From the NCBI GenBank assembly GCA_023392035.1, contig JAEVZY010000315.1:1-28015 (forward strand): 28,015 bases of DNA, given 5' to 3'. How positions within the stretch are numbered: the first letter of the stretch is position 1; the number at the start of each line of letters is the position of its first letter. Source of the DNA: Pseudomonadota bacterium (GTDB taxonomy: Bacteria; Pseudomonadota; Gammaproteobacteria; Burkholderiales; Burkholderiaceae_D). The notes under the pieces were generated by a model that worked only from the letters and a program-made list of their open reading frames with translations, did no database searches and was not told where the DNA came from. Shown piece by piece: positions 22,102 through 28,015 of this stretch. The position numbers were made by a program, and so were the translations under genes.

Positions 22102-23391
22102 ATGCAGCTGCTTGCCGTCGGCCTGAACCACACCACCGCGCCGGTTTCCATCCGCGAGAAGGTCGCTTTTCCTACCGAAGGGCTGGGCCAAGCGGTGGCG
22201 GCGGCGCGTGCCTGGCTGGAAGGCAACGCCAGCTCCATCGTCTCGGCCGAAGCGGCCATCCTCTCCACCTGCAACCGCACCGAGCTGTATTGCGCCAATC
22301 GTGCCAGCGTGGGCATGGAAGCGGCGGTCGACCGCACCGCGCATTTCCTGGCTGAATACCACCGCTTGCCGCTTTCCGAATTGCGTCCGCACCTGTACGC
22401 GCTGCCGATGGACCAGGCGGTGCGCCATGCTTTCCGCGTTGCCTCGGGGCTGGATTCCATGGTGCTGGGCGAAGCCCAGATCCTGGGACAGTTGAAAGAC
22501 GCAGTGCGCCAGGCCGACGCCGCCGGCGCACTTGGCACCTATCTGCACCAGATGTTCCAGCGCAGCTTTGCAGTGGCCAAGGAAGTGCGCAGCACCACGG
22601 AAATCGGCGCGCACAGCGTGTCGATGGCAGCGGCAGCGGTGCGGCTGTCGCAGCGGATCTTTGATCGCCTGGGCGATCAAAACGTGTTGTTCATCGGCGC
22701 CGGCGAAATGATTGAATTGTGTGCCACCCACTTCGCAGCACAGGCGCCCAAGTCGCTCACCATCGCCAACCGCAGCGTGGAACGCGGCGAAGCGCTGGCC
22801 GAAAAGCTGGGCGGCCGCGCGATTCGCCTGGCCGATCTGCCGGCGCAACTGTCGAGCTTCGATATCGTGGTGTCTTCCACCGCCTCCACCCTGCCCATCA
22901 TCGGTTTGGGGATGGTGGAGCGCGCGGTCAAGGCGCGCCGCCACAAGCCGATGTTCATGGTCGACCTGGCGGTGCCGCGCGATATCGAGCCTGAAGTCGG
23001 CGGCCTGGACGACGTTTTCCTCTACACCGTGGACGATCTGGCGACCACCGTCGCGGCCGGCATGGAAAGCCGGCAAGCGGCGGTGACCCAGGCCGAAGCC
23101 ATCATCGAAACCCGGGTGCAATCCTTCATGCACTGGGTGGACAGCCGGGCCGTGGTGCCGGTGATCCAGGAACTGCATGAACATACCGAGCACATGCGCC
23201 TGGCCGAACTGGAGCGCGCGCGCCGCATGCTGGCCAAGGGCGAAAACGTCGACGAAGTGCTGGATGCGCTCTCGCGTGGCCTGGCCGCCAAGTTCCTGCA
23301 TGGCTCGCAGCATGCGCTGCATGCCGCCCAGGGCGACGAACGCGCGCGCCTGGCCGCACTCCTGCCGCAATTGTTCCGCACCCGCCGCTAG
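22102..23391 (+). CDS. hemA: Glutamyl-tRNA reductase
   Basis: NADPH-dependent enzyme that reduces glutamyl-tRNA to glutamate-1-semialdehyde, the first committed step of tetrapyrrole synthesis by the C5 pathway. This pathway is used by beta- and gammaproteobacteria, unlike alphaproteobacteria. The 429-residue product has MQLLAVGLNHTTAPVSIRE at the N-terminus, catalytic C57 in LSTCNRTELY, GLDSMVLGEAQILGQ near 115-129, the NADPH-binding VLFIGAGEM near 192-200 and VDLAVPRDIEPEV near 290. The helical dimerisation tail ends LLPQLFRTRR. No convincing ribosome site precedes the ATG. Length and motifs are complete. It is first in a likely hemA-prfA-dsbB-prmC transcript. Confidence 0.98.
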   Translation: MQLLAVGLNHTTAPVSIREKVAFPTEGLGQAVAAARAWLEGNASSIVSAEAAILSTCNRTELYCANRASVGMEAAVDRTAHFLAEYHRLPLSELRPHLYALPMDQAVRHAFRVASGLDSMVLGEAQILGQLKDAVRQADAAGALGTYLHQMFQRSFAVAKEVRSTTEIGAHSVSMAAAAVRLSQRIFDRLGDQNVLFIGAGEMIELCATHFAAQAPKSLTIANRSVERGEALAEKLGGRAIRLADLPAQLSSFDIVVSSTASTLPIIGLGMVERAVKARRHKPMFMVDLAVPRDIEPEVGGLDDVFLYTVDDLATTVAAGMESRQAAVTQAEAIIETRVQSFMHWVDSRAVVPVIQELHEHTEHMRLAELERARRMLAKGENVDEVLDALSRGLAAKFLHGSQHALHAAQGDERARLAALLPQLFRTRR

Positions 23392-23460
23392 CGGCGCGAT
23401 GACTCTCGCCTCGCCCGCGGCCGCTGTTGTGCCGCGTCCTGTATTTTCTCGAAGACCGCA

Positions 23461-24543
23461 ATGAAGCCTTCAATGCTCGCCAAGCTGGACCAGCTGGCCA
23501 ACCGCCTGGAAGAAGTGGGCGCGCTGCTGGTGCAGGAAAACGCCACCGCCGACATGGAGCAATACCGCAAGCTCAACCGCGAGCATGCCGAATTGCAGCC
23601 ACTGGTGGCGCTGTATCTCGAATACCGGCAAGCCCAGTCCGATGTGGCGGCCGCCGAAGACATGCTGTCCGACCCGGAAATGAAGGAATTCGCGCAGGAG
23701 GAAATCACCGCCGCCCGCGCGCGCATGGAAGACCTGCACCAGCAATTGCGCGCCATGCTGCTGCCCAAGGATCCGAACGACCAGCGCAATCTGTTCCTGG
23801 AAATTCGCGCCGGCACCGGCGGCGATGAATCGGCCCTGTTTGCCGGCGACCTGCTGCGCATGTACAGCCGCTACGCCGAGCGCCGCGGCTGGCAGGTCGA
23901 GATGGTGTCCGAATCCGCTTCCGAACTGGGCGGCTACAAGGAAGTGATCGTGCGTGTGATCGGCCAGGGCGCGTATTCGCGCCTGAAGTTCGAATCAGGC
24001 GGGCATCGGGTGCAGCGTGTGCCCGCCACCGAAGCGCAGGGCCGCATCCATACCTCGGCCTGCACGGTAGCGGTGATGCCGGAAGCCGACGAAGTGGAAG
24101 ACGTGCAGATCAACCCGGCCGAATTACGCATCGATACCTTCCGCGCGTCGGGCGCCGGCGGCCAGCACATCAACAAGACCGATTCGGCGGTGCGCATCAC
24201 CCATCTGCCGACCGGCATCGTGGTCGAATGCCAGGACGACCGCAGCCAGCACAAGAACAAGGCGCAGGCCATGAAGGTGCTGGCCGCGCGCATCAAGGAT
24301 GTGCAAATGCGCGAGCAGCAATCGAAGGAGGCAGCCACGCGCAAGTCGCTGGTCGGCTCGGGAGACCGCAGCGAGCGCATCCGCACCTATAATTTCCCGC
24401 AAGGCCGGATGACCGACCACCGCATCAACCTTACCCTGTACAAACTCGACTTCATCATGGATGGCGATCTCGACGAACTGACGTCCGCCCTGATGGCCGA
24501 ACACCAGGCTGAAATGCTGGCCGCCATGGGCGAGGAATCCTGA
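23461..24543 (+). CDS. prfA: Peptide chain release factor 1
   Basis: Releases finished peptides at UAG and UAA codons on the ribosome. It has 360 residues, the standard length. The codon-reading tripeptide is P188-A189-T190 in VQRVPATEAQGRIHTSACTVAVMP. The catalytic GGQ motif is at 233-235 in SGAGGQHINKTDSAVRI. The last glutamine is the residue methylated by PrmC, coded two genes downstream. The N-terminal helical domain occupies about the first 100 residues, and the last third carries SGDRSERIRTYNFPQGRMTDHR. The ATG at 23461 is 69 bases after hemA with only a weak GAAGA upstream. A functional RF1 matters here because a UAG interrupts the FMN reductase gene in the same window. Confidence 0.98.
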   Translation: MKPSMLAKLDQLANRLEEVGALLVQENATADMEQYRKLNREHAELQPLVALYLEYRQAQSDVAAAEDMLSDPEMKEFAQEEITAARARMEDLHQQLRAMLLPKDPNDQRNLFLEIRAGTGGDESALFAGDLLRMYSRYAERRGWQVEMVSESASELGGYKEVIVRVIGQGAYSRLKFESGGHRVQRVPATEAQGRIHTSACTVAVMPEADEVEDVQINPAELRIDTFRASGAGGQHINKTDSAVRITHLPTGIVVECQDDRSQHKNKAQAMKVLAARIKDVQMREQQSKEAATRKSLVGSGDRSERIRTYNFPQGRMTDHRINLTLYKLDFIMDGDLDELTSALMAEHQAEMLAAMGEES

Positions 24544-24551
24544 GGAGAACC

Positions 24552-25034
24552 ATGAACGCAAGCCGCCGCAGTACTTTGATAGCCATCGCCCTGGTCTGCC
24601 TGGGCCTGTTGGGATTTGCGCTCTACCTGCAGATCGTGCGCGGCATGTTGCCCTGCCCGCTGTGCATCCTGCAGCGCTATGCCTTCCTGGCGGTGGCCAT
24701 TTTCTGTTTGGTCGGCGCTTTCCTGAATCCGCTGGCCGCACGCCTGGCCGGCGCGCTTGGCTTGCTGGCGGCGCTGACCGGCGCCGGCGTGGCGATCCGG
24801 CATTTGTGGGTGCAGGCGCATCCCAATATCTCCTGCGGCATCGACCCGCTGGAAACTTCGCTCAACGCCATCTTTCCGGCCAAGCTGCTGCCGCAACTGT
24901 TCCAGGCCGATGGCTTGTGCAGCGCGCCTTACGAGCCCATCCTCGGCCTGTCCATTCCGCAATGGTCGCTGCTGTGGTTCGTATTGATGATCGTGCTGCT
25001 GGCGCGCCTGCTGCTGAAGAAGGCGCCCGCCTGA
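24552..25034 (+). CDS. dsbB: Disulfide bond formation protein B
   Basis: Inner-membrane quinone reductase that reoxidises the periplasmic thiol oxidase DsbA and passes electrons to ubiquinone. The 160-residue product has four membrane helices (about 8-28, 42-58, 65-85 and 137-155). The first redox pair is C35-P-L-C38 in MLPCPLCILQRY. The second pair is C95 (ISCGID) and C123 (GLCSAPYEP) in the second periplasmic loop, as in E. coli DsbB. IPQWSLLWF leads into the last helix. The ATG at 24552 has a strong GAGGAGA site and begins 8 bases after prfA ends. No dsbA is in the window. Confidence 0.95.
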   Translation: MNASRRSTLIAIALVCLGLLGFALYLQIVRGMLPCPLCILQRYAFLAVAIFCLVGAFLNPLAARLAGALGLLAALTGAGVAIRHLWVQAHPNISCGIDPLETSLNAIFPAKLLPQLFQADGLCSAPYEPILGLSIPQWSLLWFVLMIVLLARLLLKKAPA

Positions 25035-25850
25035 GTGGATCTCACGCCCGAAGCCCTGCTGGCCACGGCCGGCATCGACCGGTTCGAAGCGCGCCTGCTG
25101 TTGTCGCATGCCAGCGGCCTGACCCGGGTGCAATTGCTGACCCGCGGGCACGATCCCCTGCCGGCCGAACAGGCCGCTGCCGCACGCGCCCTGTTTGCGC
25201 GCCGCGCGCGGGGCGAGCCGGTGGCCTATCTGCTGGGCCGGCGCGATTTTCATGCGCTGTCTTTCGCGGTCACGCCCGATGTGCTGATCCCGCGCCCGGA
25301 GACTGAATTGCTGGTGGAACTGGCCAGTGCGCGCATCACGCGCCCGGCCATGCGGGTGCTGGACCTGGGTACCGGCTCGGGCGCCATCGCGGTCAGCCTG
25401 GCGCATCTGCATGCCGACGCCATCGTCACCGCCACCGATTTTTCCGCCGCCGCGCTGGAGGTGGCGCGCATCAATGCCCGCGACAACCAGGTGCAACTGG
25501 AACTGCTGCATGGCAGCTGGTATGCGCCGCTGCGAGATCGGCAGTTCGATCTGATCGTCTCCAACCCGCCCTATATCCGCGCCGGCGACCCGCACCTGGA
25601 ACAGGGCGATCTGCGCTTCGAGCCGCAATCGGCCCTCACCGACGGCAGCACCGGCTTGAGCGCGCTTGACGCCATCATCGAAGGCGCTCCCCGGCACTTG
25701 GTGCCCGGCGCCTGGCTGCTGATGGAACATGGCTACGACCAGGCGCCGGCGCTGCGCCAGATGCTTTGCGCGCGCGGCTTTCTCGACGTGCAAAGCTGGC
25801 AAGACCTGGCCGGCATCGAGCGCGTTTCGGGCGGCCGCCTGCCCAGCTGA
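25035..25850 (+). CDS. prmC: Peptide chain release factor N5-glutamine methyltransferase
   Basis: SAM-dependent enzyme (formerly HemK) that methylates the glutamine of the GGQ motif in release factors, including the PrfA coded just upstream. The 271-residue product has a helical N-terminal substrate-binding domain (about 1-75), the PrmC signature VLIPRPETELLVE at about 83-95, SAM motif I DLGTGSGAIAVSLA (110-123) and the catalytic NPPY (177-180) in FDLIVSNPPYI. The start is GTG at 25035, directly abutting the dsbB stop (TGAGTG). An AAGAAGG sequence lies about 11 bases upstream within dsbB. No ATG near the expected N-terminus competes with it. Confidence 0.96.
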   Translation: MDLTPEALLATAGIDRFEARLLLSHASGLTRVQLLTRGHDPLPAEQAAAARALFARRARGEPVAYLLGRRDFHALSFAVTPDVLIPRPETELLVELASARITRPAMRVLDLGTGSGAIAVSLAHLHADAIVTATDFSAAALEVARINARDNQVQLELLHGSWYAPLRDRQFDLIVSNPPYIRAGDPHLEQGDLRFEPQSALTDGSTGLSALDAIIEGAPRHLVPGAWLLMEHGYDQAPALRQMLCARGFLDVQSWQDLAGIERVSGGRLPS

Positions 25851-25954
25851 AAGCGTCAGAATGCCGCACCTGTCAAGACTGGCGCGGCGGGCGCATTTGC
25901 GTATCATTCCTCGCTGGTTTTCACTGTTAGTCCGGACCACCCGGCGCTTTGCTG
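25851..25954 (+). other. Gap between prmC and tex
   Basis: The 104 bp between the two genes hold no gene. There is a TATCAT (about 25913-25918) that could be a -10 element, but I found no acceptable -35 partner. No ribosome site is visible directly before the tex ATG, and no T-tailed hairpin follows prmC. Whether tex is cotranscribed with prmC cannot be judged from this. Confidence 0.35.
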
Positions 25955-28015
25955 ATGCTCCCTTCAATCGAACAACGCCTTGCCCTTGAACTTTCGGCGC
26001 GGCCGGCGCAAGTTGCCGCCGCCATCGCCCTGCTCGACGAAGGCGCCACCGTGCCCTTCATCGCCCGCTACCGCAAGGAAGCCACCGGCGGCCTGGATGA
26101 CACCCAATTGCGCCTGCTGGAAGAGCGCCTGCGCTATCTGCGCGAGTTGGAAGACCGGCGCGCGGCGGTCATCGCCTCCATCGAGCAGCAAGGCAAGATG
26201 ACGCCCGAGCTGCTGCAGCAAATCATGCTGGCCGAAGACAAGACCCGGCTGGAAGACTTGTACCTGCCCTACAAGCAAAAGCGCCGCACCAAGGCCCAGA
26301 TCGCCATCGAAGCTGGCTTGGCGGAGCTGGCCGACCTGCTGCTGGCCGATCCCACCAGGAACCCCGAGCAGGAAGCCGAGCGCTTCCTGAAAGCGCCCTT
26401 CACCACCGACAACGGCGACAACCCCGGCGTGCCCGATACCAAGGCCGCGCTGGATGGCGCACGCCAGGTGTTGATGGAGCGCTTCGCCGAAGACGCGCAA
26501 CTGCTGCAGTCGCTGCGCGAATACCTGCAGGACCATGGCGTGGTGGAATCGAAAGTGGTGGCCGGAAAGGAAGAAGCCGGCGAAAAATTTGCCGACTATT
26601 TCGACTATGCCGAGCCCTGGTCCAGCGTGCCTTCGCATCGCGCCCTGGCCTTGTTCCGCGGTCGGCGCGAAGAAATGCTTACTGTGACCTTGCGTCTGGA
26701 CAGCGAGGAAGAAAAACCCAAGTGGGACGCCCCGCACAATCCCTGCGAAGCGCGCATTGCCCAACGCTTCGGCATCAGCAACCAGGGGCGCGCCGCCGAC
26801 AAATGGCTCTCCGACACCGTGCGCTGGACCTGGCGCGTGAAAGCCTTCATGCACCTGGAATCCGAGCTGATGACGGCGCTGCGCGAGCAGGCCGAGACGG
26901 AAGCGATCCAGGTCTTCGCCACCAACCTGAAATCGCTGTTGCTGGCCGCGCCGGCCGGCCCGCGCGCCACCATGGGCCTGGACCCGGGCTTGCGCACCGG
27001 CGTCAAAGTGGCGGTGGTGGATGCGACCGGCAAGGTGGTCGACACCGCCACCATCTATCCGCACCAGCCGCGCAATGACTGGCACGGTTCGCTGCATGTG
27101 CTGGGCCAGCTGGCAGTCAAGCACAAGGTTTCGCTGATTGCGATCGGCAACGGCACCGCTTCGCGCGAGACCGACCGCCTGGCGCAAGACCTGGTCAAGG
27201 GCTTGCCGGAACTGAAGCTGAACAAGATCGTGGTGTCCGAAGCCGGCGCCTCGGTCTACTCCGCTTCCGAATATGCCTCGCGCGAATTGCCGGAGCTGGA
27301 TGTGTCCCTGCGCGGCGCAGTCTCGATTGCGCGCCGCCTGCAAGACCCGCTGGCCGAGCTGGTGAAGATCGATCCGAAGTCGATTGGCGTGGGCCAGTAC
27401 CAGCATGATGTCGGCCAATCGCAGCTGGCGCGCGCGCTGGATGCGGTGGTGGAGGATTGCGTCAACGCCGTCGGCGTGGACGTCAATACCGCTTCTGCGC
27501 CGCTGTTGGCGCGCGTCTCCGGCCTGAACGCCAGCGTGGCGCTGGGCATCGTCAACTATCGCGACAGCCATGGCGCCTTCCGTTCGCGCCAGGACCTGCG
27601 CCAGGTGCCGCGCCTGGGCGACAAGACCTTCGAGCAGGCCGCCGGCTTCCTGCGTGTGATGGACGGCGACAATCCGCTGGATGCCTCGGCGGTGCACCCG
27701 GAATCGTATCCGCTGGTGGAAAAAATCCTGGCCGACCTGAAGAAGGATGTGAAGGCCGTGATCGGCCAGAGCAGCCTTTTGAAGTCGCTCTCGCCCGGCA
27801 AATACGCCGACGAAAAATTCGGCGTGCCGACCATCACCGACATCATCCGCGAACTGGACAAGCCGGGCCGCGATCCGCGGCCGGAATTCACCACCGCCAG
27901 CTTCAAGGAAGGGGTGGAAGAGATCAAGGACCTGCAACCCGGCATGCTGCTGGAAGGCGTGGTCACCAACGTGGCGGCCTTCGGCGCCTTTGTCGATATC
28001 GGCGTGCACCAGGAT
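25955..28015 (+). CDS. tex: Tex family RNA-binding protein (partial, C-terminus beyond window)
   Basis: Tex is a nucleic-acid-binding protein of the Tex/Spt6 group, linked to transcription and toxin expression in Bordetella and Pseudomonas. From the ATG at 25955, 687 codons are open to the window edge. The N-terminus MLPSIEQRLALEL is followed by the Tex hallmark DEGATVPFIARYRKEATGGL. Next comes the helical region (LEDLYLPYKQKRRTKA), then a YqgF/RNase H-like domain starting near residue 337 (MGLDPGLRTGVKVAVVD). Tandem helix-hairpin-helix segments come after about residue 500 (VNTASAPLLARVSGL). The S1 RNA-binding domain starts near 665 (LEGVVTNVAAFGAFVDIG) and is cut. Full Tex proteins are about 770-790 residues. 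No ribosome site is obvious. Confidence 0.95.
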   Translation, partial: MLPSIEQRLALELSARPAQVAAAIALLDEGATVPFIARYRKEATGGLDDTQLRLLEERLRYLRELEDRRAAVIASIEQQGKMTPELLQQIMLAEDKTRLEDLYLPYKQKRRTKAQIAIEAGLAELADLLLADPTRNPEQEAERFLKAPFTTDNGDNPGVPDTKAALDGARQVLMERFAEDAQLLQSLREYLQDHGVVESKVVAGKEEAGEKFADYFDYAEPWSSVPSHRALALFRGRREEMLTVTLRLDSEEEKPKWDAPHNPCEARIAQRFGISNQGRAADKWLSDTVRWTWRVKAFMHLESELMTALREQAETEAIQVFATNLKSLLLAAPAGPRATMGLDPGLRTGVKVAVVDATGKVVDTATIYPHQPRNDWHGSLHVLGQLAVKHKVSLIAIGNGTASRETDRLAQDLVKGLPELKLNKIVVSEAGASVYSASEYASRELPELDVSLRGAVSIARRLQDPLAELVKIDPKSIGVGQYQHDVGQSQLARALDAVVEDCVNAVGVDVNTASAPLLARVSGLNASVALGIVNYRDSHGAFRSRQDLRQVPRLGDKTFEQAAGFLRVMDGDNPLDASAVHPESYPLVEKILADLKKDVKAVIGQSSLLKSLSPGKYADEKFGVPTITDIIRELDKPGRDPRPEFTTASFKEGVEEIKDLQPGMLLEGVVTNVAAFGAFVDIGVHQD

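Noticed and set aside
25964..28009. A 681-codon minus-strand open frame opposite tex
   Set aside because: It has shadow composition; the plus-strand frame carries the full Tex domain order.

Overview
The window is ordinary bacterial chromosome, GC-rich with strong G/C bias at third codon positions. Gene order and protein character point to a betaproteobacterium of the Burkholderiales, probably Oxalobacteraceae (Herbaspirillum-like). This placement rests on gene order and remembered family sequences, not on a search. Almost every base is coding. I saw no rRNA, tRNA, CRISPR array, insertion sequence, phage gene or integration site.

Left part (1-17688, all on the minus strand, so transcription runs right to left): a complete division and cell wall (dcw) cluster. 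Its order is mraZ, rsmH, ftsL, ftsI, murE, murF, mraY, murD, ftsW, murG, murC, ddlB, ftsQ, ftsA, ftsZ. MurE, MurF, MurD, MurC and Ddl build the UDP-MurNAc-pentapeptide. MraY and MurG load it onto the lipid carrier to make lipid II. FtsW and FtsI polymerise and crosslink septal wall. FtsL, FtsQ, FtsA and FtsZ form the divisome scaffold. Most junctions from rsmH to ddlB overlap by 1 or 4 bases, so translation is probably coupled. A sigma70-like promoter and four GTGKK-type repeats spaced exactly 10 bp lie before mraZ and look like the MraZ autoregulatory operator. A strong intrinsic terminator follows ftsZ, and beyond it a PRX5-type peroxiredoxin runs off the left edge.

Middle (17976-21966): an accessory redox block. 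On the minus strand, in transcription order, come an antibiotic-biosynthesis-monooxygenase-fold protein, a glutathione S-transferase, a short-chain dehydrogenase with a long polar N-terminus, and a flavodoxin-like FMN reductase. Diverging from them on the plus strand is an OmpR/PhoB-type response regulator whose phospho-acceptor aspartate is replaced by histidine. The FMN reductase frame has an in-frame TAG at codon 20 behind what looks like its native start. This is the most unusual thing in the window.

Right part (22102-28015, plus strand): hemA (glutamyl-tRNA reductase), prfA (release factor 1), dsbB, prmC (release factor methyltransferase) and tex, the last cut by the right edge. PrmC methylates the GGQ glutamine of the PrfA encoded two genes upstream.

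I found no convincing undescribed multi-gene system. The items most worth a second look are the amber codon and Cys-rich motif in the flavoprotein, the phosphorylation-deficient regulator with repeats across its start codon, and an atypical-codon patch inside rsmH.
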